This document shows positions 7,305-16,666 of a stretch of 64,000 bases of DNA, piece by piece (position 1 is the stretch's first letter; the number at the start of each line of letters is the position of its first letter). Made by a program: the position numbers and the translations under genes. Source of the DNA: Azophilus sp965214305 (GTDB taxonomy: Bacteria > Pseudomonadota > Gammaproteobacteria > Pseudomonadales > Azotimanducaceae); the NCBI GenBank assembly GCA_965214305.1, contig OZ243949.1, positions 2,356,001 to 2,420,000 on the forward strand, given 5' to 3'. The notes under the pieces were generated by a model that saw only the letters and a list, made by a program, of their open reading frames with translations, ran no database searches and was not told the DNA's origin.

Positions 7305-9218
7305 ATGGGAAAGATCATCGGAATTGACCTGGGCACAACCAACTCGTGCGTCGCCGTGCTCGAAGGCGGCGATAGCCGGGTCATCGAAAACTCCGAGGGG
7401 GACCGCACAACGCCCTCGATCATTGCCTACACCGACGATGGCGAAATCCTGGTCGGCCAGAATGCCAAGCGTCAGGCGGTGACCAACCCGACCAATACGG
7501 TGTTTGCCGTCAAGCGCCTAATCGGCCGCAAGTTCAAGGATGATGTGGTGCAGAAGGACATCAAGATGGTGCCCTACGCTATCACCGAGGCGACCAATGG
7601 CGATGCTTGGATTGAGGTAAAGAATGAGCAGCTCGCGCCCCCGCAAGTCTCGGCCGAGGTGCTCAAGAAAATGAAGAAAACCGCCGAGGACTATCTCGGC
7701 GAAGCGGTCACCGAAGCCGTTATTACCGTACCCGCCTATTTCAATGACTCGCAGCGCCAAGCCACCAAGGACGCGGGTCGCATCGCCGGTTTGGATGTCA
7801 AGCGCATCATCAATGAGCCGACGGCGGCGGCGCTCGCTTACGGCCTCGACAAGAAACGCGGGGATGCAAAAATTGCGGTCTACGACCTGGGCGGCGGCAC
7901 CTTCGATATCTCCATCATCGAGATTGCGGAAATTGACGGCGAACACCAGTTCGAGGTGTTGTCCACCAATGGCGACACCTTCCTCGGCGGCGAAGATTTC
8001 GATCTTAGGATCATTGAATGCTTGGCTGACGAGTTCAAAAAGGAAAACGGCATTGATCTGCACAACGATCCGCTCGCGCTGCAGCGCCTGAAGGAGGCTG
8101 CGGAAAAGGCCAAGATCGAGCTCTCCAACAGCCAGCAAACGGAAGTTAACCTCCCCTACATTACCGCGGACCAGACCGGGCCCAAGCACTTGGTGTTGAA
8201 GCTCAGCCGCGCCAAGCTTGAATCGTTGGTGGAGGATTTGGCTGAAAAGACCTTGGAACCCTGTCGTACCGCGCTGCGCGATGCCAGCTTGAATGTCGGG
8301 GATATTGACGACGTGATCCTGGTCGGCGGCCAGACCCGCATGCCGCTCGTGCAGAACAAGGTTAAGGATTTCTTCAATCGGGAAGCCCGCCGCGATGTCA
8401 ATCCGGACGAGGCCGTCGCGGTCGGTGCGGCCATCCAGGCGGCGGTACTCGCCGGCGATGTGAAGGATGTGTTGTTGCTTGATGTCACACCGCTCTCCTT
8501 GGGTATCGAGACCTTGGGCCGGGTGATGAGTGTACTGATCGAGAAAAACACCACCATCCCCACCAAAAAGACCCAGGTGTTCTCCACCGCCGAGGACAAT
8601 CAAACGGCGGTAACCATTCACGTCCTGCAGGGCGAGCGCAAACAGGCGGGGCAAAACAAATCGCTGGGTCAGTTCGACCTGCGCGACATTCCGCCCGCGC
8701 CGCGCGGCATGCCACAGGTCGAGGTCAGTTTCGATATCGACGCCAACGGCATTCTCAACGTATCGGCGAAAGACAAGGCCACGGGCAAGGAACAGTCTAT
8801 CGTCATCAAGGCATCAAGCGGTCTCTCCGATGAGGAGATCGAGCAGATGGTGCGCGATGCCGAAGCCCATGCCGCCGAAGACGAAAAATTCGCCGAACTG
8901 GTGAATTTGCGCAATCAAGCCGACGCCATGACACACGCCGCCCGCAAGGCGGTGCAGGATGCCGGCGACAAGGCGACCGACGCCGAGAAGGAGGCGATCG
9001 AGAACGCCGCCCGTGTACTTGAGGAAGCCCTAAAGAAAGAGGATAAGGAAGATATCGAGGCGAAACTTCAGGCATTGTCGGAAGCCTCGGCCGCTCTTGC
9101 CCAGAAGATGTACGCCGACCAGGCCCAGGATGCGACGGCCGATACAGGCACCAAGCAATCCGAGGGCGACACCGTGGATGCGGATTTCGAGGAAGTTAAG
9201 GACGACGATAAAAAGTAA
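7305..9218 (+). CDS. dnaK: Chaperone protein DnaK (Hsp70)
   Basis: ATP-dependent cytosolic chaperone. The 637-residue protein begins MGKIIGIDLGTTNSCVAVL with the Hsp70 signature IDLGTTNS and has the second and third signatures VYDLGGGTFDISI and VILVGGQTRMP. The linker VLLLDVTPLSLGIE leads to the substrate-binding domain, and an acidic C-terminal tail ends in a typical DADFEEVKDD-type peptide. The ATG at 7305 is preceded by TTGGAG; upstream in-frame starts add non-conserved residues. dnaJ starts on the base after its stop codon, so the two are translationally linked. Confidence 0.98.
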   Translation: MGKIIGIDLGTTNSCVAVLEGGDSRVIENSEGDRTTPSIIAYTDDGEILVGQNAKRQAVTNPTNTVFAVKRLIGRKFKDDVVQKDIKMVPYAITEATNGDAWIEVKNEQLAPPQVSAEVLKKMKKTAEDYLGEAVTEAVITVPAYFNDSQRQATKDAGRIAGLDVKRIINEPTAAALAYGLDKKRGDAKIAVYDLGGGTFDISIIEIAEIDGEHQFEVLSTNGDTFLGGEDFDLRIIECLADEFKKENGIDLHNDPLALQRLKEAAEKAKIELSNSQQTEVNLPYITADQTGPKHLVLKLSRAKLESLVEDLAEKTLEPCRTALRDASLNVGDIDDVILVGGQTRMPLVQNKVKDFFNREARRDVNPDEAVAVGAAIQAAVLAGDVKDVLLLDVTPLSLGIETLGRVMSVLIEKNTTIPTKKTQVFSTAEDNQTAVTIHVLQGERKQAGQNKSLGQFDLRDIPPAPRGMPQVEVSFDIDANGILNVSAKDKATGKEQSIVIKASSGLSDEEIEQMVRDAEAHAAEDEKFAELVNLRNQADAMTHAARKAVQDAGDKATDAEKEAIENAARVLEEALKKEDKEDIEAKLQALSEASAALAQKMYADQAQDATADTGTKQSEGDTVDADFEEVKDDDKK

Positions 9219-10349
9219 ATGGCGAAACGCGATTATTACGAGGTGCTTGGTCTCGACCGGGGCGCTTCGGATGACGATCTGAAGAAGGCGTATCGCCGTC
9301 TTGCAATGAAATATCATCCGGATCGCAACCCGGATGACAGCCATGCGGAAGAGCGGTTCAAGGAAGCTTCCGAAGCCTATGAGATCTTGTCGGATGGCGA
9401 GCGCCGTGCCGCCTACGACCGCTTCGGCCACGCTGGTGTTGACCCCGCCGCCGGAGCTGGGCCGGGTGGCTTCAACGGCAGTTTCGGCGACATCTTCAGC
9501 GATGTGTTCGGTGATATTTTCGGCGCGGCGCGCGGCGGACGCAGCGGCGTTGAGCAGGGTGCCGATCTTCGCTATACGCTGACCCTCGACCTTGAACAGG
9601 CTGTGCGCGGTGATGAGGTGGAAGTCTCCGTGCCCGTATTGGCGACCTGCGAAGACTGTAATGGCGGTGGCGCCAAGCCGGGCACCCGTCCGGAAACCTG
9701 CCCGGAGTGCTCCGGTACCGGGCGCATTCGCGTGGCCCAAGGTTTTTTCTCTCTCCAACAAACCTGCCCGCGCTGCCGCGGTGCCGGCAAGATAATTACC
9801 GATCCGTGCCGGTCTTGCGGCGGTAGCGGGCGCGTCGAACGGCGTAGAAAGTTATCGGTGCGGGTGCCGCCCGGCGTCGATTCCGGGGATCGCATTCGGC
9901 TGGCGGCTGAGGGCGAGGCGGGTCTGCGCGGTGGCCCGCCCGGCGATCTTTATGTGCAAATTGACGTTCGCGAACACGCCATCTTTCGGCGCGATGGACG
10001 CAATCTCTATTGCGAGGTGCCCATTTCCTTTGTCCAGGCGGCTTTAGGCGGCGACCTGGAGGTGCCGACCCTTGATGGCCGCGTGAAAATTAAGATTCCC
10101 CACGAAACACAAACCGGCAAGATGTTTCGTCTGCGCGGCAAGGGCGTGAGCCCGGTGCGCGGCGGCGGCGTGGGTGATTTGCTCTGCAAAGTAATCGTCG
10201 AAACACCGGTACGGCTCAGCGACGAGCAAAAGGAAATTCTTCGCGAGTTGGAACACAGCTTGCGCGAGGGAGGCCATCAAAAGCACTCACCCAAGGGCAG
10301 CGGCTGGTTTCAGAGTGTCAAAGACTTTTTCGACAAGTTGACGGATTGA
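9219..10349 (+). CDS. dnaJ: Chaperone protein DnaJ
   Basis: Hsp40 co-chaperone that stimulates DnaK ATPase and hands it substrates. The 376-residue type I protein has a J domain with HPD at residues 33-35, a Gly/Phe-rich linker (about residues 75-110), and a zinc-binding region of four CxxCxGxG repeats (CEDCNGGG, CPECSGTG, CPRCRGAG, CRSCGGSG). Two C-terminal beta domains with a dimerisation end follow. Its ATG follows the dnaK stop with no gap. All functional motifs are intact. Confidence 0.97.
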   Translation: MAKRDYYEVLGLDRGASDDDLKKAYRRLAMKYHPDRNPDDSHAEERFKEASEAYEILSDGERRAAYDRFGHAGVDPAAGAGPGGFNGSFGDIFSDVFGDIFGAARGGRSGVEQGADLRYTLTLDLEQAVRGDEVEVSVPVLATCEDCNGGGAKPGTRPETCPECSGTGRIRVAQGFFSLQQTCPRCRGAGKIITDPCRSCGGSGRVERRRKLSVRVPPGVDSGDRIRLAAEGEAGLRGGPPGDLYVQIDVREHAIFRRDGRNLYCEVPISFVQAALGGDLEVPTLDGRVKIKIPHETQTGKMFRLRGKGVSPVRGGGVGDLLCKVIVETPVRLSDEQKEILRELEHSLREGGHQKHSPKGSGWFQSVKDFFDKLTD

Positions 10350-10416
10350 TTCGGCAGCCCGCATTTTTCGGAAAATCGAGCCCAATCATGGGAAACTCAT
10401 CAAACGGACAAGCGGC

Positions 10417-10438
10417 TTGGTGAAATAGGCGGGCTAGG
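10417..10438 (+). repeat. Short degenerate repeat before dapB
   Basis: The bases GAAATAGGCGGGCTAGG end directly at the dapB start codon. The core recurs with changes at several other gene boundaries in this window (7142-7210, 20667-20690 on the other strand, 46882-46926). The AGG within it may serve as the dapB ribosome-binding site. Confidence 0.4.
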
Positions 10439-11242
10439 ATGATGCGAGTAGCGGTTACCGGGGTGGCCGGGCGTATGGGGCGTACCGTCGTGCAGGCGGT
10501 TGCGGAAGACGCGGGGGCCGTGCTCGGCGCGGCGGTGGAGCGTCCCGGCTTGTCATTGGTCGGCACGGATGCCGGGGAAATGGCGGGTGTTGGCCCCTTG
10601 GCCGTGCCGGTTATGGACTCGTTGGCCGATGTTGCCGACCGCTTTGATGTGCTTATCGACTTTACGATTCCCGCTGCCGCGCTATCGGCGGTTGAGGTTT
10701 GCCGCGCGGTGGGCAAGCGGGCGGTGATTGCCACCACCGGCATTGAGGCGGCGGGCATGGCAAAGATTCGCGAGGCGGCGGGGGAGATTGCCATTGTCAT
10801 GGCACCCAACATGAGCGTTGGCGTCAACTTGGTTTTTCGGCTCACAGAACTCGCCACCCAAGTGCTCGGTGCGGACACCGATATCGAAATTATCGATTTA
10901 CACCACCGACACAAAATCGATGCCCCCTCCGGTACGGCGGTGCGCCTCGGCCAAATCGTGGCGAACACCCTTGATCGCAACCTTGACGAGGTGGCGGTTT
11001 ACGGACGTGAGGGCGCGACCGGCGCCCGCGATCGGCGCTCCATCGGCTTTGCAACCCTGCGCTCCGGGGATACCGTCGGTGAGCATACGGTATTGTTCGG
11101 CGGCACCGGGGAGCGGCTGGAAATCACCCATCGCGCCAGTAGCCGCATGAACTTTGCCCAAGGCGCACTGCGCGCCGCACACTTTCTGCAAGATAAGGAA
11201 AACGGGCTGTTCGACATGCGCGATGTGCTGGGTTTGCGGTAG
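10439..11242 (+). CDS. dapB: 4-hydroxy-tetrahydrodipicolinate reductase DapB
   Basis: NAD(P)H-dependent step in the diaminopimelate/lysine pathway, supplying cell-wall cross-links. The 267-residue protein has the nucleotide-binding VTGVAGRMGR at its start, the substrate motif IIDLHHRHKIDAPSGTA with the catalytic histidine and lysine, and the C-terminal GALRAAHFL. Either of two adjacent ATGs (10439 or 10442) could be used. dnaJ-dapB-carA is a common gammaproteobacterial order. A reversed copy of the dispersed repeat follows it. Confidence 0.95.
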   Translation: MMRVAVTGVAGRMGRTVVQAVAEDAGAVLGAAVERPGLSLVGTDAGEMAGVGPLAVPVMDSLADVADRFDVLIDFTIPAAALSAVEVCRAVGKRAVIATTGIEAAGMAKIREAAGEIAIVMAPNMSVGVNLVFRLTELATQVLGADTDIEIIDLHHRHKIDAPSGTAVRLGQIVANTLDRNLDEVAVYGREGATGARDRRSIGFATLRSGDTVGEHTVLFGGTGERLEITHRASSRMNFAQGALRAAHFLQDKENGLFDMRDVLGLR

Positions 11243-11311
11243 TCGCCACTCTTGAGCGGCCCGTCGAGGTTTACACGGGCCGCGCACAATAAACTCATAT
11301 ACCACCCGCCC

Positions 11312-11449
11312 CAGGCGCCTCTGCCTTCGGAATTTGCGGCTGCAAAGCCGCTCTCATCCGCTCCGTCCGCCGCTCGATATTCGCCTCAATCGACAGGACG
11401 GCGATAGCGGATTTTCGCTTTCGCGATTTCTGCGGGCACAGGCGCCTAG
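11312..11449 (-). repeat. Dispersed palindromic repeat, copy C (reverse, shortened)
   Basis: Same family as copies A, B, D and E but in the opposite orientation and about 138 bp long. The central apex (the CATGCC/ATATTCAACG part) is missing, so the two arms are joined almost directly, and one end has lost its CTAG. It lies between dapB and carA. Confidence 0.75.
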
Positions 11450-11587
11450 AGCCAAACTTCCTCGTGTAATGCCCTTCGCGGTAGGCTAAAATCTCTGCCC
11501 CAAAGAGGCGAGGCCATCGGTCTCGCCTTATTTACGAGAATTGACTGTTTCCCGTTACTTGGGCGGGGCAGGAGTAGGGCGTATCCC
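11450..11587 (+). other. carA leader, no confident signals
   Basis: Together with repeat C this completes a 345-base gap between dapB and carA. TAAAAT at 11487-11492 could be a -10 box, but no matching -35 is seen. GGAG at 11571-11574 is a rather distant ribosome-binding site for the carA GTG. No PyrR- or arginine-type operator was recognised. Confidence 0.3.
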
Positions 11588-12715
11588 GTGACATCAGCGT
11601 TGCTTGCATTGGAGGATGGCAGCCTGTTTAACGGGCAATCCATCGGTGTTTCAGGCATGGCCGTTGGCGAAGTGGTATTCAACACGGCGATGACCGGCTA
11701 TCAAGAGATTCTCACCGACCCTTCCTATGCCCGGCAGATCGTCACCCTGACCTATCCGCAGATCGGCAACACCGGGGTCAATCACGAGGATGTTGAATCC
11801 AATCGGGTCTGGGCGGCGGGTCTCGTGATACGGCAGACGCCGCGGCGTCTGAGCAGCTGGCGGGCGGATGCCTCCCTTGAGCAATACTTGGTTGAAGAGC
11901 AGGTTGTGGCCATCGCCGATGTGGATACGCGCCGGTTGACCCGGCTCATTCGTGAAAAGGGAGCTTTGGCGGGCTGCGTTACTGCGGGTTCCCAAGCCGA
12001 TGCAACAGCGGCGCTGGCCGCCGCACGGGCGTTTCCGGGCTTGCAGGGAATGGATTTGGCCCAAGTGGTTAGTCGCTCGGCGCCCGAAGCCTGGAACGAG
12101 GGTGCCTGGCATCTGGCCGGCGGTTACGAAACGCCGGACCAGTCGCAACATCATGTGATCGCCTACGACTTCGGCGTCAAGCGCAATATCCTGCGTTTGC
12201 TTGCCTCTCGCGGGTGCCGGGTCACCATCATCCCGGCAACCGCAACAGCGCAACAAGCGCTTGAGCATGAGCCCGACGGCATTTTTCTGTCCAACGGCCC
12301 CGGCGACCCCGAACCCTGTGACTATGCGATTCGTGCCATCGCGGAACTGTTGGATACCGGGCTGCCCATGTTTGGTATTTGCCTTGGCCACCAGCTCATG
12401 GCGCTGGCCAGTGGCGCCAAAACCGTCAAGATGCCGCACGGCCACCACGGCGCGAACCATCCGGTTCAGGATCTGCACACGGGCCAAGTCATCATAACCA
12501 GCCAGAACCACGGTTTCGCGGTGGACGCATCGACCTTGCCGAACTGTCTGGAGGCAACCCATATTTCCTTGTTCGACAAGACACTGCAAGGCATTCGTCG
12601 CACCGATCATCCGGCGTTCGGATTCCAAGGCCACCCGGAAGCGAGCCCCGGACCCCAGGACTGTGCTTACCTGTTCGACCACTTTGTGCGGCTGATGGAG
12701 GAATCCGGTGCCTAG
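11588..12715 (+). CDS. carA: Carbamoyl phosphate synthase small subunit
   Basis: Glutamine amidotransferase subunit that feeds ammonia to CarB for carbamoyl phosphate, the precursor of arginine and pyrimidines. The 375-residue protein has the N-terminal CPSase domain (ALLALEDGSLFNG, FNTAMTGYQEI) and a class I glutaminase with nucleophile FGICLGHQLMALA and the His/Glu pair in GFQGHPEASPGP. It starts with GTG. Its last codons read GGT GCC TAG, and that TAG is part of the left-hand CTAG of repeat D, so the natural C-terminus may have been changed slightly by the insertion. Confidence 0.96.
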   Translation: MTSALLALEDGSLFNGQSIGVSGMAVGEVVFNTAMTGYQEILTDPSYARQIVTLTYPQIGNTGVNHEDVESNRVWAAGLVIRQTPRRLSSWRADASLEQYLVEEQVVAIADVDTRRLTRLIREKGALAGCVTAGSQADATAALAAARAFPGLQGMDLAQVVSRSAPEAWNEGAWHLAGGYETPDQSQHHVIAYDFGVKRNILRLLASRGCRVTIIPATATAQQALEHEPDGIFLSNGPGDPEPCDYAIRAIAELLDTGLPMFGICLGHQLMALASGAKTVKMPHGHHGANHPVQDLHTGQVIITSQNHGFAVDASTLPNCLEATHISLFDKTLQGIRRTDHPAFGFQGHPEASPGPQDCAYLFDHFVRLMEESGA

Positions 12716-12877
12716 GAGTCTCTGCCCGCGGAAGTCGCGAACGCGAAAATCCGCTATCGGCGGCACGGGGGCCGGACGATTGAGGCGAATATCGAGCCAT
12801 ATGCAACGAAATCGAGCGGCCGACGGGGCGATGAGAGCGGATTTGCAGCCGCGACTTCCTAAGGCCCAGGCTCCTAG
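12712..12877. repeat. Dispersed palindromic repeat, copy D
   Basis: A 166 bp element ending in CTAG on both sides. The outer 15 bp are imperfect complements (CTAGGAGTCTCTGCC against GGCCCAGGCTCCTAG). The interior matches copies B and E with scattered changes, including GGACGATTGAGGCGAATATC and CAACGAAATCGAGCGGCC. It occupies most of the gap between carA and carB and would be transcribed within a carAB mRNA. Confidence 0.85.
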
Positions 12878-12924
12878 CCCGCATAGTCCGCGCTGCGTTG
12901 CTTTGCTCCGAGGTATGAGGCTCG

Positions 12925-15900
12925 ATGCCCAAGCGCACGGACATTGAGTCGATTCTGATTATCGGTGCCGGCCCCATCGTGATTGGGCAGGCCTGCGAAT
13001 TCGACTATTCGGGTGCCCAAGCCTGCAAAGCGCTAAAGGACGAGGGCTACCGTGTCATCTTGGTCAATTCCAACCCGGCGACCATCATGACCGATCCGGC
13101 CATGGCGCACGCCACCTATATCGAGCCGGTGGAGTGGCCCACGGTCGCCAAAATCATCGAGATGGAACGCCCGGATGCCCTGTTGCCGACCATGGGTGGG
13201 CAAACGGCCTTGAACTGTGCGCTCGACTTGGTGCGCGAGGGCGTCTTGCGGCGCTGGGGTGTGGAACTCATTGGTGCCAGCCAGGACGCGATTGACAAGG
13301 CCGAGGATCGCGAGCGTTTCGACCGCGCCATGCGCCGCATTGGCTTGGAAACGCCGCGTTCGGCCATCGCGCACAGCATTGAAGAAGCGGTGCAGGTGCA
13401 GACCCGCCTCGGCTATCCTTGCATCATCCGGCCATCTTTCACGCTGGGCGGCAGCGGCGGCGGGGTGGCCTACAACCGGGAGGAGTTCCTGGAAATTTGT
13501 GCGCGCGGCCTCGATCTTTCGCCGACCACAGAGCTGCTCATCGACGAATCGTTGCTCGGCTGGAAAGAGTTCGAAATGGAGGTGGTGCGCGATTCGCGGG
13601 ACAACTGCATCATCGTCTGCTCCATCGAGAATTTCGACCCCATGGGTGTGCATACCGGCGATAGCATCACCGTGGCGCCAGCGCAAACGCTGACCGACAA
13701 GGAATACCAATTGTTGCGTAACGCTTCCATCGCGGTACTGCGGGAAATTGGCGTGGATACGGGGGGGTCAAATGTCCAATTCGCCATACAGCCGGACACC
13801 GGGCGCATGGTGGTTATCGAAATGAACCCCCGTGTTTCGCGATCTTCGGCGCTGGCTTCAAAGGCCACCGGCTTTCCCATTGCCAAGGTCGCCGCCAAGT
13901 TGGCGGTGGGTTATACCTTGGACGAACTCGAAAACGACATCACCGGCGGGGTCACGCCGGCATCTTTCGAGCCGAGCCTGGATTATGTGGTCACTAAGAT
14001 CCCGCGCTTTACGTTCGAGAAGTTCGAGCAGGCGGATGCCAGGCTGACCACGCAGATGAAATCGGTTGGCGAGGTGATGGCCATTGGACGCACCTTCCAA
14101 GAATCGTTGCAGAAGGCCTGCCGTGGTTTGGAGACGGGTCATGCGGGCCTGGACCCGGTGCTTGGCGGGATGAGCGGCAACCCGGCGCGGACAACGCTTA
14201 AACGAGAACTGAAATCCGCCGGTGCCGATCGGCTCTGGTATGTCGCCGATGCGTTCCGCACGGGCTGGTCGGTGGAGGAAGTCTATCGAGAGACTGCCAT
14301 TGATCCTTGGTTTCTTGCCGAGATTGACGACCTGATCGCCGAGGAACGGGAACTAACGGGTCGGCCTTTACAGGCACTGGGGGCTGATTGCTGGTACCGG
14401 CTCAAACGCAAGGGATTTTCCGATGCCCGCCTCGCCGCGCTCCTCGGTGTCAGCGAGACGGAAGTGCGCATGGCGCGGTTGGCGCAGGGCATCAAGCCCG
14501 TGTTTCGTCGGGTAGACACCTGCGCTGCGGAGTTTCCGGCGGCGTCCGCCTACATGTATTCCACCTACGAAGAGGAATGCGAAGCCAATCCGTCCGCGCG
14601 CAAGAAGATCATGGTACTTGGCGGTGGCCCGAACCGTGTGGGGCAGGGAATCGAATTCGATTACTGCTGTGTACACGCGGCCCTGGCGATGCGCGAGGAC
14701 GGCTACGAGACCATCATGGTCAACTGCAACCCGGAAACCGTTTCCACCGATTACGACACATCCGACCGACTGTACTTCGAGCCCGTTACGCTGGAGGATG
14801 TGCTCGCTGTAGTCGATGTCGAAAGACCGGGCGGCGTCATCGTGCAGTTCGGCGGGCAAACGCCGCTCAAGCTGGTGGAGCAACTGGAAAAGGCGGGTGT
14901 ACCGATTATTGGCACCAGCGCCGATGCCATTGATCGGGCCGAGGATCGGGAGCGCTTCCAGGCCCTGTTGCAAAAGCTTGGGTTGCGACAGCCCTCGAAT
15001 CGCACCGCCACGGGCATCGCCGACGGTGTGGCGGGTGCGAATGAAATCGGTTACCCCATTGTTGTGCGCCCCTCCTACGTCCTGGGTGGCCGCGCCATGG
15101 AAATTGTCTACAACGAAGACGAATTGGCCCGCTACCTCCAAGGTGCCGTGGATGTGTCCAACGATTCGCCGGTGCTGCTCGACCGTTTTCTCGATCAGGC
15201 CATTGAAGTCGATGCGGATGCGGTGAGCGATGGCCGCGAGGTATTGATTGGGGCCATCATGGAGCACATTGAACAGGCGGGCGTTCACTCCGGGGATTCC
15301 GCCTGCGCCCTGCCGCCCTATCGTCTTGATCCCGAAATTCAGGACCGCATTCGCGAACAGGTGCGGCTCATGGCGCTGGAGTTGGGTGTGGTGGGCCTGA
15401 TGAATGTGCAGTTCGCCATTCAGGGCCAAGACATTTTCGTGCTTGAGGTGAATCCGCGGGCGTCGCGCACCGTGCCGTTTGTTTCGAAGTGCATCGGTGT
15501 TTCACTGGCCAAGGTCGCCGCGCGTTGCATGGCGGGCGTCGGCTTGCAGGAACAGGGGTTCACGCGGGAAATCGTGCCCAACTGCATCAGCGTCAAGGAG
15601 TCGGTATTCCCTTTCAACAAGTTTCCCGGCGTAGACCCAATCTTGGGTCCGGAGATGAAATCGACCGGCGAGGTCATGGGCGTTGGCGACAGTTTCGGCG
15701 AGGCCTTCGCCAAGGCGACCCTGGCTGCCGGAGAGCGTCTGCCCGATCGGGGCCGGGCTTTCGTTAGTGTTAAGGATTCCGATAAATCGCGCGTGGGCTG
15801 GCTGGTGCGGGAGTTGCGCGATTTGGGTTTCCAACTCGTTGCCACCAGCGGCACCGCGCGCTTGGTCGAGGCGGCGGGTGTCGATTGCGAAACCGTACAC

Positions 15901-16176
15901 AAGGTTACCGAGGGCGCCCGTCCCCATGTGGTGGACCTGCTCAAGAATGAGCGGGTCGATTTGATTGTAAATACCACCGAAGGTCGTCAGTCGATTGCCG
16001 ATTCCGCCGTCATCCGGCGACTCGCGCTGTTGAAGAAAGTGTGCTACACCACCACCTTGGCCGGAGGTGAGGCATTCTGCCATGCCATTCGCCATCGGCG
16101 CGAGTTAAGAGAAGAAGGGGGCGGCACGACGGTGCGGCGCTTGCAGAATTTGCACGCCGACTTGGCTTCCGGCTAG
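12925..16176 (+). CDS. carB: Carbamoyl phosphate synthase large subunit
   Basis: Makes carbamoyl phosphate from bicarbonate, ammonia and two ATP. The 1083-residue protein is the expected tandem duplication: two ATP-grasp halves (first half GAGPIVIGQACEFDYSG, NPATIMTDP; second half GGGPNRVGQGIEFDYCC, NPETVSTDYD) and a C-terminal allosteric MGS-like domain (VATSGTARLVEAAGV, NTTEGRQSIADS). Length is slightly above the usual 1073. greA begins three bases after its stop, suggesting one transcript. Confidence 0.97.
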   Translation: MPKRTDIESILIIGAGPIVIGQACEFDYSGAQACKALKDEGYRVILVNSNPATIMTDPAMAHATYIEPVEWPTVAKIIEMERPDALLPTMGGQTALNCALDLVREGVLRRWGVELIGASQDAIDKAEDRERFDRAMRRIGLETPRSAIAHSIEEAVQVQTRLGYPCIIRPSFTLGGSGGGVAYNREEFLEICARGLDLSPTTELLIDESLLGWKEFEMEVVRDSRDNCIIVCSIENFDPMGVHTGDSITVAPAQTLTDKEYQLLRNASIAVLREIGVDTGGSNVQFAIQPDTGRMVVIEMNPRVSRSSALASKATGFPIAKVAAKLAVGYTLDELENDITGGVTPASFEPSLDYVVTKIPRFTFEKFEQADARLTTQMKSVGEVMAIGRTFQESLQKACRGLETGHAGLDPVLGGMSGNPARTTLKRELKSAGADRLWYVADAFRTGWSVEEVYRETAIDPWFLAEIDDLIAEERELTGRPLQALGADCWYRLKRKGFSDARLAALLGVSETEVRMARLAQGIKPVFRRVDTCAAEFPAASAYMYSTYEEECEANPSARKKIMVLGGGPNRVGQGIEFDYCCVHAALAMREDGYETIMVNCNPETVSTDYDTSDRLYFEPVTLEDVLAVVDVERPGGVIVQFGGQTPLKLVEQLEKAGVPIIGTSADAIDRAEDRERFQALLQKLGLRQPSNRTATGIADGVAGANEIGYPIVVRPSYVLGGRAMEIVYNEDELARYLQGAVDVSNDSPVLLDRFLDQAIEVDADAVSDGREVLIGAIMEHIEQAGVHSGDSACALPPYRLDPEIQDRIREQVRLMALELGVVGLMNVQFAIQGQDIFVLEVNPRASRTVPFVSKCIGVSLAKVAARCMAGVGLQEQGFTREIVPNCISVKESVFPFNKFPGVDPILGPEMKSTGEVMGVGDSFGEAFAKATLAAGERLPDRGRAFVSVKDSDKSRVGWLVRELRDLGFQLVATSGTARLVEAAGVDCETVHKVTEGARPHVVDLLKNERVDLIVNTTEGRQSIADSAVIRRLALLKKVCYTTTLAGGEAFCHAIRHRRELREEGGGTTVRRLQNLHADLASG

Positions 16177-16178
16177 CC

Positions 16179-16652
16179 ATGACGATACCCATGACGATTG
16201 CGGGGGCCCAAGCCTTGCGCGATGAGCTCAAGCACCGCAAATTTGAATTGCGGCCACAGATCTCCCATGCCATTGGGGTTGCTCGGGGGCACGGCGACCT
16301 GCGCGAAAACGCCGAGTATCACGCTGCCAAGGAGCAGCAGGGGTTCAACGAGGGTCGCATTGTTGAAATCGAAAGCAAGCTTGCCAACGCCCAGATTATT
16401 GACATCACCAAGATTCAACCTTCTGGCAAGGTGATCTTTGGCGCGACCGTTACGCTATTGGGCACCGAGGCGGGACAAGAGGTGCGCTATAAGATCGTCG
16501 GTGAGGACGAGGCCGACCTCAAGGAAGGCAAGATATCCGTCATGTCGCCCATTGCCCGGGCACTCATTGCCAAGTCGGCCGGTGATGTTGTGCTCGTTTC
16601 CACACCCGGAGGCGAGGTGGAGTACGAAATCGGCAATGTCGAGCATCTCTGA
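16179..16652 (+). CDS. greA: Transcription elongation factor GreA
   Basis: Rescues backtracked RNA polymerase by stimulating transcript cleavage in the secondary channel. The 157-residue protein is full length, with an N-terminal coiled coil (GAQALRDELKHRK to the acidic tip in DLRENAEYHAAKEQQ) and a C-terminal FKBP-like domain ending TPGGEVEYEIGNVEH. An ATG at 16179 follows carB by two bases; a second in-frame ATG lies at 16191. The dapB-carAB-greA order is conserved. Confidence 0.96.
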   Translation: MTIPMTIAGAQALRDELKHRKFELRPQISHAIGVARGHGDLRENAEYHAAKEQQGFNEGRIVEIESKLANAQIIDITKIQPSGKVIFGATVTLLGTEAGQEVRYKIVGEDEADLKEGKISVMSPIARALIAKSAGDVVLVSTPGGEVEYEIGNVEHL

Positions 16653-16666
16653 GTTGCCGGCTAGCG

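Noticed and set aside
7518..8654. Long 378-codon open frame on the minus strand inside dnaK
   Set aside because: It is the antisense shadow of a conserved gene; long antisense frames are common opposite dnaK because of its codon pattern, and the product shows no recognisable domain.
14368..15429. 353-codon minus-strand frame within carB
   Set aside because: Antisense to carB, whose domains are continuous here; no ribosome-binding site or family resemblance.
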